From NCBI RefSeq assembly GCF_026241155.1, contig NZ_JAPFGP010000003.1, forward strand, positions 248,001 to 312,000: DNA of 64,000 bases, given 5' to 3'. Made by a program: the position numbers and the translations under genes. The DNA comes from Paucibacter sp. PLA-PC-4. Lineage in GTDB: Bacteria > Pseudomonadota > Gammaproteobacteria > Burkholderiales > Burkholderiaceae_C. Below are positions 11,025 to 19,872 of the stretch, piece by piece; within the stretch, counting starts at the first letter, position 1; each line of letters starts with the position of its first letter. Under the pieces are notes generated by a model. The model ran no database searches. It saw only the letters and a program-made list of their open reading frames with translations, and was not told where the DNA came from.

Positions 11025-11591
11025 ATGACGACACACCACGTCGCCCGTCGACTGTCAGCCGCCCGCTCCGGGCTCGGCGCCCTCGCCTTCGCGACCCTAC
11101 TGCTGGGAGCTCCCGCCGCATGGGCCCAGCAATGGAGCGCGGCCACCACGCCGCTCGATGGCAATATCGCCGGCACGGCCGGTGCCCGCATAGGCTGGGG
11201 CTACCAGATCGACAACCAGGAGGCTACCAACTGGTTGGTACTGACCGGCCTCAGTGCCGATGCCGTCCAGCATGCGGTGGCCGACTCGTTGTTCGATCTG
11301 CCAATCATCGCCCCTGGCGCTTCGGCCACGACGGCCTATGCCGGCGCCACCGGGCTCTACGCGCTGACCTGGGATGCGAACGCGCCGGTCGGCTTCGTCA
11401 ACTTCGGTAGCTTCGTGCTCAGCGCCGAGTGGTGGGACGGCGACCCGCTCGCTGGCGGCCAGTTTCTGGCATTGGCCGACGATATATCGCTCAACTACTC
11501 GGCCGTTGTGACCCAGGTGCCCGAACTGCCACCCGCCGCAATGCTGCTGCTGGGCCTGGTGGCCCTGCGGCGGCGATTCAGCCGGGCTTGA
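11025..11591 (+). CDS. PEP-CTERM-like exported surface protein
   Basis: Protein of 188 residues. An N-terminal signal peptide (about residues 1-35, ending AWAQ) and a Gly/Ala-rich body precede a C-terminal sorting tail: VPELPP, a hydrophobic helix AAMLLLGLVAL, then RRRFSRA. This tripartite tail matches PEP-CTERM signals handled by exosortase, except that PELP replaces the usual PEP. It lies 9 bases after the metalloprotease and overlaps the convergent 11578-11946 gene by 14 bases. No exosortase is in the window. The body belongs to no family I recognise. Confidence 0.65.
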   Translation: MTTHHVARRLSAARSGLGALAFATLLLGAPAAWAQQWSAATTPLDGNIAGTAGARIGWGYQIDNQEATNWLVLTGLSADAVQHAVADSLFDLPIIAPGASATTAYAGATGLYALTWDANAPVGFVNFGSFVLSAEWWDGDPLAGGQFLALADDISLNYSAVVTQVPELPPAAMLLLGLVALRRRFSRA

Positions 11592-11946
11592 CAAGCACGG
11601 TCAGCGTATCGGAGCTTGATGCACAGACATCGAGCAAATTCTGGCCGGCGCGCAGCGTCGGGCGACCGGTGGCGCGCACCAGGTCGCCGACCTGGATGCG
11701 CAATCCCTGCGCGGTAACCTCGCTGCTGGCGCAGCGACGCTCGCCCTCACCGGGGTGGTAGAGCACCTGCCAAAGGCTCGCGTCGACCCTCACGGTCAGC
11801 AGGCACGCGCCGTCGCGCTCACAGCCACGGCTGTTCTCCAGCACCTTGCCGACGATGACCTGCGGCGCCGAAGCATCCGCAGCCGAGCTCGGGTCCAGTC
11901 CCAGCAGCAGCAGGGCCAGACAAAGAGACGGGGCGGTGGCCCTCAT
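11578..11946 (-). CDS. Small exported protein of unknown function
   Basis: Protein of 122 residues with a clear signal peptide (MRATAPSLCLALLLLGLDPSSA). The mature part has four cysteines (RGCERDGACLL, ERRCAS, LDVCASS), which suggests two disulfides, and the beta-rich pattern of a small OB-like domain. The ATG at 11946 is 43 bases upstream of the htpG stop position... that is, it lies downstream of htpG on the same strand and could be read through from it. Its 3' end overlaps the convergent PEP-CTERM-like gene by 14 bases. I do not recognise a family. Confidence 0.55.
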   Translation of the reverse strand: MRATAPSLCLALLLLGLDPSSAADASAPQVIVGKVLENSRGCERDGACLLTVRVDASLWQVLYHPGEGERRCASSEVTAQGLRIQVGDLVRATGRPTLRAGQNLLDVCASSSDTLTVLVKPG

Positions 11947-11965
11947 CGTATCGGCCCGGTGGCGT

Positions 11966-13846
11966 TCAGCCGAGCAGCATCGCGTTGACGCGCTTCACAT
12001 AGGCGGCCGGATCTTCCAGATGGCCGCCCTCGGCCAGCACCGCCTGATCGAAGATGACGTTGGCCAGATCGTCGAAATGCACGCTGCTGTCGAGCTTCTT
12101 GACCAGCGCGTGATCTGCGTTGATCTCCAGGGTCGGCAGCGAGCTCGGCGCCGCCTGGCCGGCCTGCTTCAGCAGACGCGCCAAATGGCCGCTCATATCG
12201 CCTTCCTCGACGACGATGCAGGCTGGCGAGTCGACCAGCCGGGTGCTGATGCGCACATCCTTGGCACGGTCCTTCAGCGAGGCCTTCAGGCGGTCCAGCA
12301 GCGGCTTGTTGGCTTCGGCGGCTTCTTCAGCTTTCTTCTTCTCGTCCTCGTCCTGCAGCTTGCCCAGGTCGATCGCGCCCTTGGCCACCGACTGCAACGG
12401 CTTGCCCTCGAACTCGTACAGATGAGAGAGCATCCACTCGTCGACGCGGTCGACCAGCAGCAACACTTCGATGCCCTTTTTGCGGAAGATCTCCAGCTGC
12501 GGGCTGTTCTTGGCGGCCTGAAGTGAGTCGGCGGTGATGTAGTAGATCGCGTCCTGGCCGTCCTTGGCACGGCTCAGGTAATCCACCAAGGACACGCCCT
12601 CATCGGCATGCGTGGACGCAAAGCGCAAGAGCTTGGCCAGGCGCTCCTGGTTCTGATGGTCCTCGCCAATGCCCTCCTTCAGCACCGAACCGAAGTCCTT
12701 CCAGAAGTCCGCGTACTTGACCTTCTCGGCCGCGTCCTCGCTGTCGGCCAGCGCCTCCAGCATCGAGAGCACGCGCTTGGTCGAGCCTTCGCGGATCGCC
12801 TTCACGTCTCGGCTTTCCTGCAGCAGCTCGCGCGAAACGTTCAGCGGCAGATCGGCCGAGTCGATCACGCCCTTGACGAAGCGCAGATAGACCGGCATCA
12901 GCGCCTCGGCATCGTCCATGATGAAGACGCGCTTGACATAGAGCTTGACGCCGCCGCGCTTGTCGCGATTCCACAGATCGAAGGGCGCCTTCTTCGGGAT
13001 GTAGAGCAGTTGGGTGTATTCGCTGCGGCCCTCGACGCGGTTGTGCGTGTAGGCCAGCGGCGCCTCTTGGTCGTAACTGATCTGCTTGTAGAACTCTTCG
13101 TACTGCTCTTGTGTGACCTCGCTCTTGCTACGGGCCCACAGCGCCGAGGCCTTGTTGACCGGCTCCCAGGCTTCGGTCAGGACCTGCTCGCTCTTCTCGG
13201 CGTCCCACTCTTCCTTGCGCATCAGGATGGGCAGGGAGATATGGTCGCTGTACTTGCTGATGATGGACTTAAGGCGCCAGGTCTTCAGGAACTCTTCCTC
13301 GCCCTCGCGCAGATGCAAGATCACATCGGTGCCGCGACCGGGCTTGCTGATGGTCTCGACCTCGTAGTCACCAGTGCCTTCCGAGCTCCACCGCACGCCC
13401 TCTTGCGGCTTCAGCCCGGCGCGGCGAGTCTCGACCGTGATGCGGTCAGCCACGATGAAGCCGGAATAGAAGCCCACGCCGAACTGGCCGATCAGATTAG
13501 CGTCCTTCTTCTGGTCGCCCTCGAGCTTGGCCATAAACTCGCGCGTACCGCTCTTCGCGATCGTGCCCAGATGGGCAATCGCCTCCTCGGCACTCATGCC
13601 GATGCCGTTATCGCTGATCGTGACGGTCTTGGCGGCCTCGTCGAAACTGACGCGCACCTCCAGATTTGGCGTGTCCTCGAACAGCTCGGCCTTGTCCAGG
13701 GCTTCGAAGCGCAGCTTGTCGCAGGCATCCGAAGCGTTGGACACCAGCTCGCGCAGGAAGATTTCCTTGTTGGAGTACAGCGAATGGGTGACGAGGTGCA
13801 GGATCTGCTTGACCTCGGCCTGGAAGGAATGGGTTTGCTTTTCCAT
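11966..13846 (-). CDS. htpG: Chaperone HtpG (bacterial Hsp90)
   Basis: Cytosolic ATP-dependent Hsp90-type chaperone of 626 residues; E. coli HtpG has 624. The N-terminal GHKL ATPase shows the conserved [18 protein letters not shown] helix (N38), DNGIGM and GQFGVGFYS. The middle and C-terminal dimerisation domains are complete. The start is MEKQTHSF at 13846; the 19 upstream in-frame residues lack family similarity. It is downstream of the 103-residue protein gene, with a strong compound hairpin between them, so it probably has its own promoter, likely heat-regulated. Confidence 0.97.
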   Translation of the reverse strand: MEKQTHSFQAEVKQILHLVTHSLYSNKEIFLRELVSNASDACDKLRFEALDKAELFEDTPNLEVRVSFDEAAKTVTISDNGIGMSAEEAIAHLGTIAKSGTREFMAKLEGDQKKDANLIGQFGVGFYSGFIVADRITVETRRAGLKPQEGVRWSSEGTGDYEVETISKPGRGTDVILHLREGEEEFLKTWRLKSIISKYSDHISLPILMRKEEWDAEKSEQVLTEAWEPVNKASALWARSKSEVTQEQYEEFYKQISYDQEAPLAYTHNRVEGRSEYTQLLYIPKKAPFDLWNRDKRGGVKLYVKRVFIMDDAEALMPVYLRFVKGVIDSADLPLNVSRELLQESRDVKAIREGSTKRVLSMLEALADSEDAAEKVKYADFWKDFGSVLKEGIGEDHQNQERLAKLLRFASTHADEGVSLVDYLSRAKDGQDAIYYITADSLQAAKNSPQLEIFRKKGIEVLLLVDRVDEWMLSHLYEFEGKPLQSVAKGAIDLGKLQDEDEKKKAEEAAEANKPLLDRLKASLKDRAKDVRISTRLVDSPACIVVEEGDMSGHLARLLKQAGQAAPSSLPTLEINADHALVKKLDSSVHFDDLANVIFDQAVLAEGGHLEDPAAYVKRVNAMLLG

Positions 13847-13879
13847 CATGGCTTGTCGATATCGGTAAGAGAAAACGGC

Positions 13880-13925
13880 AAGAGCGCCGACAGCGCCCCT
13901 CATCTGGGGACGCCGCGGCGCTCTT
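13880..13925 (-). terminator. Compound hairpin between the 103-residue gene and htpG
   Basis: The outer stem AAGAGCGCCG (13880-13889) / CGGCGCTCTT (13916-13925) is perfect over 10 bp. An inner stem, CCCC/GGGG with neighbouring GCG/CGC, sits inside the loop. It starts 12 bases past the stop of the 103-residue gene and is followed on the minus strand by CCGTTTTCTC, a weak U-tract. It probably ends the upstream transcript before htpG. Confidence 0.65.
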
Positions 13926-13936
13926 TCAAGAGGAAC

Positions 13937-14248
13937 TTAGTAAGACAGGCTCAGCTTCGGGATGTCAACGCGCAGCAGCGCCTTGCTCAGCGCGCCGCTG
14001 GCCGCGCGAGCATAGTCCAGCGCGAACGCGGCATCATCGAAGGCCTCAGGCCCGACGGCGGCGGCCACTCCGAGGATTTTGTCGGCGATCAGAACTTTGC
14101 CGGCGCCTCGCATTGGCTCGCAGCCGTTCTTGACGAACTGCTCATCCAACCAGAGACGGGCAGCCTCGAAGGACAGGACTTCACTGGCGTCGACCACCAG
14201 ATTGATTTCCTTGTCCGGGCCGAACACGATCTTGACTTCGCTGCGCAT
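13937..14248 (-). CDS. Conserved-looking protein of unknown function (103 aa)
   Basis: Small acidic, soluble protein with no signal peptide or membrane segment. The sequence begins MRSEVKIVFGPDKEINLVVD and continues with alternating strand and helix patterns. A near-ideal Shine-Dalgarno (AAGGAG, 6 bases ahead) fixes the ATG at 14248 rather than 14290. It begins 45 bases after the aroG stop on the same strand, so it is probably co-transcribed with aroG and under its leader. I do not recognise a family. Confidence 0.6.
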   Translation of the reverse strand: MRSEVKIVFGPDKEINLVVDASEVLSFEAARLWLDEQFVKNGCEPMRGAGKVLIADKILGVAAAVGPEAFDDAAFALDYARAASGALSKALLRVDIPKLSLSY

Positions 14249-14293
14249 CGCTTGCTCCTTGTGGCTGCGCCGATTTTCGCTCAGCCGCAAGAA

Positions 14294-15418
14294 CTATTTG
14301 CGACTCGCCTTGACCGCAGCGCTCAAGACCTCCAGGACTTCCAGCGAGTCGTCCCAGCCCAGACAGGCATCGGTGATGCTCTTGCCGTACTCCAGCTTGG
14401 ACGGATCATCCTTGCCCGGGCTGAACTTTTGGGCGCCGTCGTGCAGATGGCTCTCGACCATTACACCGAAGATCTGCTGGCTGCCCGCGCCCATTTGCGC
14501 CGCAATATCGCGCGCCACATCGAGCTGGCGCTTGTGCTGCTTGCTGCTGTTGGCGTGCGAGCAGTCGATCATCAAGGTGTCGTCCAGCTTGGCGGCCAGC
14601 AAATCCTTGGCGGCGGCGGCAACATGCTCGGCGTCGTAGTTGGGCGTCTTGCCGCCGCGCAGGATCACATGGCAGTCCTTGTTGCCCTTGGTTTCGACGA
14701 TGGCCACCTGGCCATTCTTGTGCACCGACAGGAAATGATGCGGCCGGGCCGCCGCCTGGATCGCATCGGTGGCGATTTTGATATTCCCGTCGGTGCCGTT
14801 CTTAAAGCCGATGGGCGCGGACAGGCCCGAGGCCAATTCGCGGTGCACCTGGCTCTCAGTGGTGCGCGCGCCGATCGCACCCCATGAGATCAGATCACCA
14901 ATGTACTGCGGCGAGATCACATCGAGGAACTCGCTGCCGGCCGGCATGCCCAGGCGGTTGATCTCCAGTAGCAGTTGGCGAGCGATGCGCAGACCTTCGT
15001 CGATGCGGTAGCTCTCGTCCAGATAGGGATCGTTGATCAGGCCCTTCCAGCCCACCGTCGTGCGCGGCTTCTCGAAGTAGACCCGCATCACGATCTCAAG
15101 CGTGTCGGCATACTTCTCGCGCTGCTTCATCAGCCGGCGCGCGTACTCGACCGCCGCGGCCGGGTCATGGATCGAGCAGGGGCCGATGATGACCAGCAGG
15201 CGGTCATCCTTGCGCTGCATGATCTTGCGGATATTGGCGCGGGTGCCGCTGATCAGCTGCTCCATCGGCGTGCCAGAGATCGGGAAGAAGCGGATCAGAT
15301 GCTCAGGTGGCGGCAGCGGCGTGACATCGCGAATGCGCTGGTCATCGGTCTCGCTGGTCTTGTCCTGGGGCGAGTACCAGCGCTCGGCCTGATGCTGGGA
15401 GGTCGTCTTGGCGTTCAT
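14294..15418 (-). CDS. aroG: 3-deoxy-7-phosphoheptulonate (DAHP) synthase, class I
   Basis: Cytoplasmic enzyme that condenses phosphoenolpyruvate and erythrose-4-phosphate, the first step of the shikimate pathway to Phe, Tyr and Trp. It has 374 residues. Hallmarks are LVIIGPCSIHDP, RVYFEKPRTTVGWKG, IGARTTESQVHRELASGLS, the metal-site MIDCSHANS and GVMVESHL. The allosteric N-terminal segment (PPPEHLIRFFPIS) is intact. The gene is preceded by an aromatic-rich leader peptide and a terminator ending 36 bases before the ATG, so attenuation by aromatic amino acid supply is very likely. The sequence cannot tell which amino acid inhibits the enzyme. Confidence 0.96.
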   Translation of the reverse strand: MNAKTTSQHQAERWYSPQDKTSETDDQRIRDVTPLPPPEHLIRFFPISGTPMEQLISGTRANIRKIMQRKDDRLLVIIGPCSIHDPAAAVEYARRLMKQREKYADTLEIVMRVYFEKPRTTVGWKGLINDPYLDESYRIDEGLRIARQLLLEINRLGMPAGSEFLDVISPQYIGDLISWGAIGARTTESQVHRELASGLSAPIGFKNGTDGNIKIATDAIQAAARPHHFLSVHKNGQVAIVETKGNKDCHVILRGGKTPNYDAEHVAAAAKDLLAAKLDDTLMIDCSHANSSKQHKRQLDVARDIAAQMGAGSQQIFGVMVESHLHDGAQKFSPGKDDPSKLEYGKSITDACLGWDDSLEVLEVLSAAVKASRK

Positions 15419-15454
15419 TGGGCTTGGCTCTTTCCGTTGCTGATCCGTGGGACG

Positions 15455-15489
15455 AAAAAAAACCGCCTGGGCTGAGCCCGGCGGTTTTT
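15455..15489 (-). terminator. Intrinsic terminator in the aroG leader (attenuator)
   Basis: On the minus strand the arms AAAAACCGCC / GGCGGTTTTT (15480-15489 with 15458-15467) enclose a second stem, GGGC/GCCC, with a 3-base loop. An unbroken run of eight T follows at 15462-15455. It lies 24 bases after the leader-peptide stop and 36 bases before the aroG start. A terminator this close to a gene on the same strand makes sense only as a conditional one. Confidence 0.85.
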
Positions 15490-15539
15490 AGAGATTCGTT
15501 GCGTTTGACTTGCTTACGCGTTCGCCTCTCCGCCGCCGG
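15478..15539 (-). promoter_or_regulatory. Candidate antiterminator pairing in the aroG leader
   Basis: CCGGCGG inside the leader reading frame (minus strand, 15539-15533) is perfectly complementary to CCGCCGG (15484-15478), which forms the 5' arm of the terminator. The two structures exclude each other. A ribosome stalled at the aromatic codons (15573-15550) would leave the first segment free to pair, while one reaching the stop at 15514 would cover it. The complementarity is seen; the mechanism is inferred from known leader-peptide attenuators. Confidence 0.6.
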
Positions 15540-15588
15540 TGCGGTGCGAGAACCAAAAGAAAGCAAAGTAAAACTTCGGCGAATGCAT
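15514..15588 (-). CDS. Aromatic leader peptide upstream of aroG (24 aa)
   Basis: Short frame with ATG at 15588 and TAA at 15516-15514. The core reads KFYFAFFWF, giving five Phe, one Tyr and one Trp within eight codons, followed by SHRTGGGE. This matches the regulatory codons expected for an operon making aromatic amino acids. No Shine-Dalgarno is visible. An extended -10-like TGCTACATT ends 7 bases before the ATG, so translation may be leaderless (weak evidence). A terminator and a competing pairing follow directly. It is too short for ordinary gene callers. It probably acts by its translation, not as a product. Confidence 0.75.
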   Translation of the reverse strand: MHSPKFYFAFFWFSHRTGGGEANA

Positions 15589-15603
15589 GGCACTGAATGT
15601 AGC

Positions 15604-15625
15604 ACGGCGGCTTAGGCGCCGCCGT
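15604..15625 (-). terminator. Hairpin after tldD
   Basis: Perfect 8-bp stem ACGGCGGC / GCCGCCGT with a 6-base loop, 27 bases past the tldD stop. It has no U-tract. It may be a weak or Rho-assisted end of the tldD transcript, or it may shape the 5' end of the aroG leader. Confidence 0.4.
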
Positions 15626-15651
15626 CGCGTCAAAACGTCAGCAAGCCCTGG

Positions 15652-17124
15652 TCAGGCCGTCCCGCCCACCGTCAGCCCATCGATGCGCAGCGTCGGCTGA
15701 CCCACGCCCACCGGCACGCTCTGGCCTTCTTTGCCGCAGACGCCAACGCCGGTGTCCAGCTGCATATCGTTGCCAATCATCGTCACACGCGTCAGTGCAT
15801 CGGGGCCATTACCGATGATGGTCGCGCCCTTAACCGGGTACTGAATCTTGCCGTTCTCGACCCAAAAGGCTTCGCTGGCCGAGAAGACAAACTTGCCGGA
15901 TGTGATATCCACCTGGCCACCACCGAAGTTGGTCGCGTACAAGCCCTTCTTGATGCTGGCGATGATCTCCTGCGGGTCCTTGTCGCCACCCAGCATATAG
16001 GTATTGGTCATGCGCGGCATCGGCACATGGGCATAGCTCTCGCGCCGGCCGTTGCCGGTCGGCCCGACCTTCATCAGGCGCGCATTCATCGCGTCCTGGA
16101 TATAGCCCTTCAGGATGCCGTCCTCGATCAACACATTGCGCTGCGAGGCGCAGCCCTCGTCGTCGACATTCAGCGAACCGCGGCGGTCCGGAATGGTGCC
16201 GTCGTCCAGCACCGTGACGCCCTTGGCGGCGACGCGCTGGCCAATGCGGCCGGCAAAGACGCTGGAGCCCTTGCGATTGAAGTCGCCTTCCAGCCCATGA
16301 CCGACGGCCTCGTGCAAGAGCACACCGGGCCAGCCCGAGCCCAGCACCACGGTCATCTCGCCGGCCGGGGCTGGGCGCGACTCCAGATTGGTCAGCGCCG
16401 CCGTGACGGCCTGATCCACATAGCTGGCGATCATTGTGTCGCTGAAATAGGCCAGGCCGAAGCGCCCGCCGCCACCGCCGCTGCCCACCTCGCGCCGGCC
16501 GTTCTGCTCGGCGATCACGGTGATAGACAGCCGCACCAGCGGCCGCACATCGGCCGCAAGCGTGCCATCGGCACGAGCGATCAGCACCACCTCATGTTCG
16601 GCCGCCAGGCCAGCCATCACCTGGGCCACGCGCGGATCCTTGGCACGCGCCATCTTCTCGGCGCGCTCAAGCAAGGCGACCTTCTCGGTGCTGTCAAGGC
16701 TGGCGATAGGGTCGGCATCGCCGTAAAGCGAGCGGCTGCCCGACACCACCGGTGAGGACGGGACCTTGACCTTCTTGCTCTGCCCGGCCGCAGCAATCGT
16801 GCGCACCGTGCGGGCCGCGTCCATCAGCGCCGCTTCGGAAATATCGTCGGAGTAGGCAAAAGCCGTCTTCTCGCCGGCCACCGCCCGCACGCCCACGCCC
16901 TGATCAATGCTGAACGAGCCGCTTTTGACGATGCCCTCTTCCAAGCTCCAGCCCTCGGCGCGGGTGGTCTGGAAATAGAGATCGGCGTCATCGACGCGAT
17001 GCTCGGTGATCAAACGCAAGGCCTTGGCCAGATCCAGCTCGCTGAGGCCGTAGGGCTCCAACAACTGGCTGCGGGCCGCCACCAGGCGGGCAAGAGTGGG
17101 TTCGCGAGAGATCATGGTGGGCAT
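15652..17124 (-). CDS. tldD: Metalloprotease TldD
   Basis: Zinc metalloprotease of the TldD/TldE pair, which processes modified peptides such as microcins and degrades CcdA in E. coli. It has 490 residues. The active site is HEAVGH (H271, E272, H276) in the family context [16 protein letters not shown], and the conserved end [25 protein letters not shown] is present across shorter family blocks. I start at the ATG at 17124 ([14 protein letters not shown]). The longer in-frame extension to 17418 runs into the neighbour and is not family-like. The partner TldE is not in the window. The leader of aroG follows downstream. Confidence 0.96.
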   Translation of the reverse strand: MPTMISREPTLARLVAARSQLLEPYGLSELDLAKALRLITEHRVDDADLYFQTTRAEGWSLEEGIVKSGSFSIDQGVGVRAVAGEKTAFAYSDDISEAALMDAARTVRTIAAAGQSKKVKVPSSPVVSGSRSLYGDADPIASLDSTEKVALLERAEKMARAKDPRVAQVMAGLAAEHEVVLIARADGTLAADVRPLVRLSITVIAEQNGRREVGSGGGGGRFGLAYFSDTMIASYVDQAVTAALTNLESRPAPAGEMTVVLGSGWPGVLLHEAVGHGLEGDFNRKGSSVFAGRIGQRVAAKGVTVLDDGTIPDRRGSLNVDDEGCASQRNVLIEDGILKGYIQDAMNARLMKVGPTGNGRRESYAHVPMPRMTNTYMLGGDKDPQEIIASIKKGLYATNFGGGQVDITSGKFVFSASEAFWVENGKIQYPVKGATIIGNGPDALTRVTMIGNDMQLDTGVGVCGKEGQSVPVGVGQPTLRIDGLTVGGTA

Positions 17125-17155
17125 TGTAGGAGCGAGCGGCCTAGCTCCACCGACC

Positions 17156-18550
17156 TCAGCGGCGCAGACCCTTGCGCACCAGGTGGATATGGTTACGCAG
17201 CGCGTAGAGCTCGTCGGTGTAGGACAGCGGCACAACGATCTTGCCGACCTTCTCCTCCAGGCTGTCGAGCTCTTGCAGCAGCGCGGGCGCAGCGGTTGGG
17301 TCGGCCTCCGCTCGCGCCTCAATCTCGCGCAGCTCGCCATACCAGCGGAACACCCGCGAGCGGATACGGAAGGCATAAAGCGGCGGTACCACGCGGGACA
17401 GCGGCAGCAGCACCGCAATCAAGATACCCATCACCAGCCACATGCGCTCCACCAAATTTGCGATCCAAAACGGAAGATAGCGCTGCAGCAGCGGCGCCGG
17501 CTCATTGATGGCACGTTCGCCCTCCTTGGCAATGGGCAGCTCGCTGTGGCGGGTGTTGGGGTATTCGCGCGCCCGGTTGAACCAGCCGGCCCCGCCGTGG
17601 ATGGACTGGGCGTTCTGAGCGAACAGCTGCAGCAGCGCCGGGTGCGTGCCCTCGCGGGCCAGCAGCGAGGTGGTCGAGGCCACAAGGCGCACATCGTCGG
17701 ATGGAATATCGGCGGCCAGATCGACGACCCCGCGCGGCAGGGTCTCGGGCGTCAGAAAGGCAAAGCGGCGCGCATAGGCCTCGCTCTGCGCGAAATCCAT
17801 CAGGCGCACGCCCGGCGTCTGCAGCAGCATCTGCACCATCAGCGACTCGGGCGCCGAGGCGAAGACCAGCGCATCGAGCTCGCCGTTGAGAAAGGCCACG
17901 GTGGCCGGCGTTTGCGCCAGGTGCGAGAGTCGCACCGTGGACGGCTCCACCTTGTTGAGCGCCAGCAGCTTGTTGACCAGGCTGGGCACACCGCTTCCTT
18001 CGGTGCCGACATTCACGCGCAGGCCCTGCAACTGCGCCAGGCTGCTGAGTCGCGCGTCACTCGTGGTGGCCGCCTTCGCAGCCTTGGCGCCGCCCAAGCC
18101 AGCCGCCACTTTCCGGGCGGTGTCTGCGCGATAGAACAACCAGACCGGCTCGACGAACAGGCTGCCCAGCGAGAGCAGTTCTTGGCCCTCCTGCTGCACC
18201 ACGCCGGGCTCGGCCGTGCCGCCCTGCACGAAGCCCAGATCGGCCCGACCTTCGCGAAGCAGCTGGAGATTGGCCGCTGAGCCCTCGCTGGGCAGCAGCA
18301 GGACCGCTATGCCATCGGCGGCCAGCGCCTTGGCATAGCGCTTGCCAAACTCCTCGTAAGCGCTCTGCGCCGGGCCGGTGGCTAACGTAACGCGCTTGGG
18401 CGGGTTGGGATTCAGCCACCAATAAGCCAGCACCAACAAGGCCACCGCCAGGATGGCGAAAGGCCCCGCCGACAGCATCAACACGCGAAGCGACAGCAGC
18501 GCACCGCGCAAGGCCTGAGGCATCTGACGAGCCGGCGGCACAGGCATCAC
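17156..18550 (-). CDS. TAXI-type TRAP solute-binding protein, membrane anchored
   Basis: Protein of 464 residues with an N-terminal membrane segment (about 30-46), a periplasmic TAXI-family binding domain ([21 protein letters not shown] and later [18 protein letters not shown]) and a second membrane segment near 380-400 ([19 protein letters not shown]). A cytoplasmic coiled tail of about 70 residues follows. TAXI proteins normally feed TRAP permeases, but none is nearby. The double anchoring suggests a sensor or a tethered receptor, which is inference. It ends 31 bases before tldD and starts next to the rsmI stop. Confidence 0.8.
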   Translation of the reverse strand: MMPVPPARQMPQALRGALLSLRVLMLSAGPFAILAVALLVLAYWWLNPNPPKRVTLATGPAQSAYEEFGKRYAKALAADGIAVLLLPSEGSAANLQLLREGRADLGFVQGGTAEPGVVQQEGQELLSLGSLFVEPVWLFYRADTARKVAAGLGGAKAAKAATTSDARLSSLAQLQGLRVNVGTEGSGVPSLVNKLLALNKVEPSTVRLSHLAQTPATVAFLNGELDALVFASAPESLMVQMLLQTPGVRLMDFAQSEAYARRFAFLTPETLPRGVVDLAADIPSDDVRLVASTTSLLAREGTHPALLQLFAQNAQSIHGGAGWFNRAREYPNTRHSELPIAKEGERAINEPAPLLQRYLPFWIANLVERMWLVMGILIAVLLPLSRVVPPLYAFRIRSRVFRWYGELREIEARAEADPTAAPALLQELDSLEEKVGKIVVPLSYTDELYALRNHIHLVRKGLRR

Positions 18551-19471
18551 TCAGTCCTCACGGGCCTTTTTGATTACCAGCGCCGCCTCATAGAGCCGGT
18601 TGCGCGAGGCGCCGCTCAAGTCCGAGGCCAGCGCCACCGCCTGCTTCAGCGGCAGTTCGGCCAGCAGCAAGGTCAGCGCACGCTGGGCTTCAGCAGGAAT
18701 GTCGCCCTCAGCCGCGGCCCTGGCCGGGATCGCGTGCAGCACGAGCACGAACTCGCCGCGCTCGCGCTGCGCGTCGGCCGCCAGCCAGCCCGGCAGCGCG
18801 GCGGCGGCGTCGGTGTGCACGGTCTCGAACTGCTTGGTCAGCTCGCGGCAGACGGTGACCTGCTGCTCGGGGCACAACTCGGCCAGCAGATCGATCAGCG
18901 CCTTGATGCGGTGCGGCGCCTCGAACAGCACCTGGCTTCGCGGGCTGCCGGTCAGCGCTTGCAGCGCCGTGCGGCGCTCCATCGCCTTGGTCGGCAAAAA
19001 GCCGGCGAACTCGAAGCCGTGCGCGGTCGCATCGCCGGCCACGCTCAGCGCCGCCACAGTGCTGCTGGCACCGGGCACCGGAAAGACGCGCAGGCCTGCA
19101 GCGGCCGCAGCCGCGACCAGCACCGCGCCGGGGTCGGAGATGGCCGGCGTGCCGGCGTCGGAGATGTAGGCGATGCGCTCGCCGGCCTGCAGCCGGGCGA
19201 TCAGCGCCGCGCTGCCCTGATGCTCGTTGTGCTGGTGCAGCGCGATCAGCGGCTTGTGCAGGCCCAGATGGCGCAGCAAGCCAGCGCTGACCCGCGTGTC
19301 CTCGCAGGCTACTGCGTCGACCAGGCTCAGTACATGGGCGGCGCGGAAGGTCAGGTCCGCCAGATTGCCGATCGGCGTGGCCACCACATAGAGCGTGGCT
19401 GCGGGATACTGCTGGCCACCGGCCGCTGCGGCGGCCGCCTGCAGCAGCAGGGAGGCATCGATGTTCGACAA
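18551..19471 (-). CDS. rsmI: 16S rRNA (cytidine-1402-2'-O)-methyltransferase
   Basis: SAM-dependent methyltransferase of the tetrapyrrole-methylase fold that modifies C1402 in the ribosomal P site. Its 306 residues include TLYVVATPIGNLADLTFRA, CEDTRVSAGLLRHLG, ISDAGTPAISDPG and FPVPGASSTVAALSVAG. The start is best placed at a TTG (19471, MSNIDASLLLQ) with GGGAGAG just ahead. The frame stays open upstream, but that part is the antisense of the yraN remnant. It is divergent from the yraN remnant, as in E. coli. Confidence 0.93.
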   Translation of the reverse strand: MSNIDASLLLQAAAAAAGGQQYPAATLYVVATPIGNLADLTFRAAHVLSLVDAVACEDTRVSAGLLRHLGLHKPLIALHQHNEHQGSAALIARLQAGERIAYISDAGTPAISDPGAVLVAAAAAAGLRVFPVPGASSTVAALSVAGDATAHGFEFAGFLPTKAMERRTALQALTGSPRSQVLFEAPHRIKALIDLLAELCPEQQVTVCRELTKQFETVHTDAAAALPGWLAADAQRERGEFVLVLHAIPARAAAEGDIPAEAQRALTLLLAELPLKQAVALASDLSGASRNRLYEAALVIKKARED

Positions 19472-19489
19472 AAAGGGCTCTCCCAATAG

Positions 19490-19843
19490 AAGCGGGGACA
19501 CTGCCAAGGACCGGGCGGCTGCAGCATCTGCAGCAGCAAGGCCTGCAGTTGCTGGTGCGCAATTATCGGGTTGCCGCCATGACCAGCGCCCGGGCCGGCG
19601 AGGTGGAGCTGATTGTGCTTGATCGCCACGGCACCCTGGCCCTTGATGAGATGCGTCCCCGCGGGCCGGCCTATCGCATGACGGCGCGGCCGCCAGCGTC
19701 CCCTCCACCAAGCCACGTCGCCTACCCTGTGCGGCGCGCAGGGATCTGATGCGTGATGCCTCGCCACCGCCCTGCCGCTTCGATGGCGTCGCACTGGACG
19801 GCGAGACCATCGTATGGCGCCTGCCGCCGTGGACGCGGGCTAG
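19490..19843 (+). pseudogene. yraN: Decayed yraN (UPF0102 endonuclease-like) remnant
   Basis: Reading in shifting frames recovers the YraN order. First comes SGDTAKDRA (from 19490). A shift leads to LQHLQQQGLQLLVRNYRVA and AGEVELIVLDRHGTL. A further shift gives AAASV, then CRFDGVALDGETIVW (to about 19815). A last shift gives VDAG and a TAG at 19841-19843. At least three frameshifts are needed, and the VFVEVR catalytic strand is scrambled to ALDEMR. The position between rsmI and diaA is where yraN belongs. Sequencing error is unlikely to explain three shifts plus the lost motif. No intact reading frame remains. Confidence 0.75.
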
Positions 19844-19872
19844 GCGTTTTCCCTGGCTTATGATCCGCCTCA

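Noticed and set aside
12608-14887. Plus-strand open frame of 759 codons across htpG and aroG
   Set aside because: Antisense to two certain genes, crosses their boundary, and has no recognisable domains.
15342-15605. 87-codon minus-strand frame covering the aroG leader
   Set aside because: It runs through the terminator into aroG in the wrong frame; the 24-codon frame at 15514-15588 explains the region better.
17125-17418. N-terminal extension of TldD
   Set aside because: Arg/Cys-rich residues overlapping the TAXI gene end; the family starts near the ATG at 17124.
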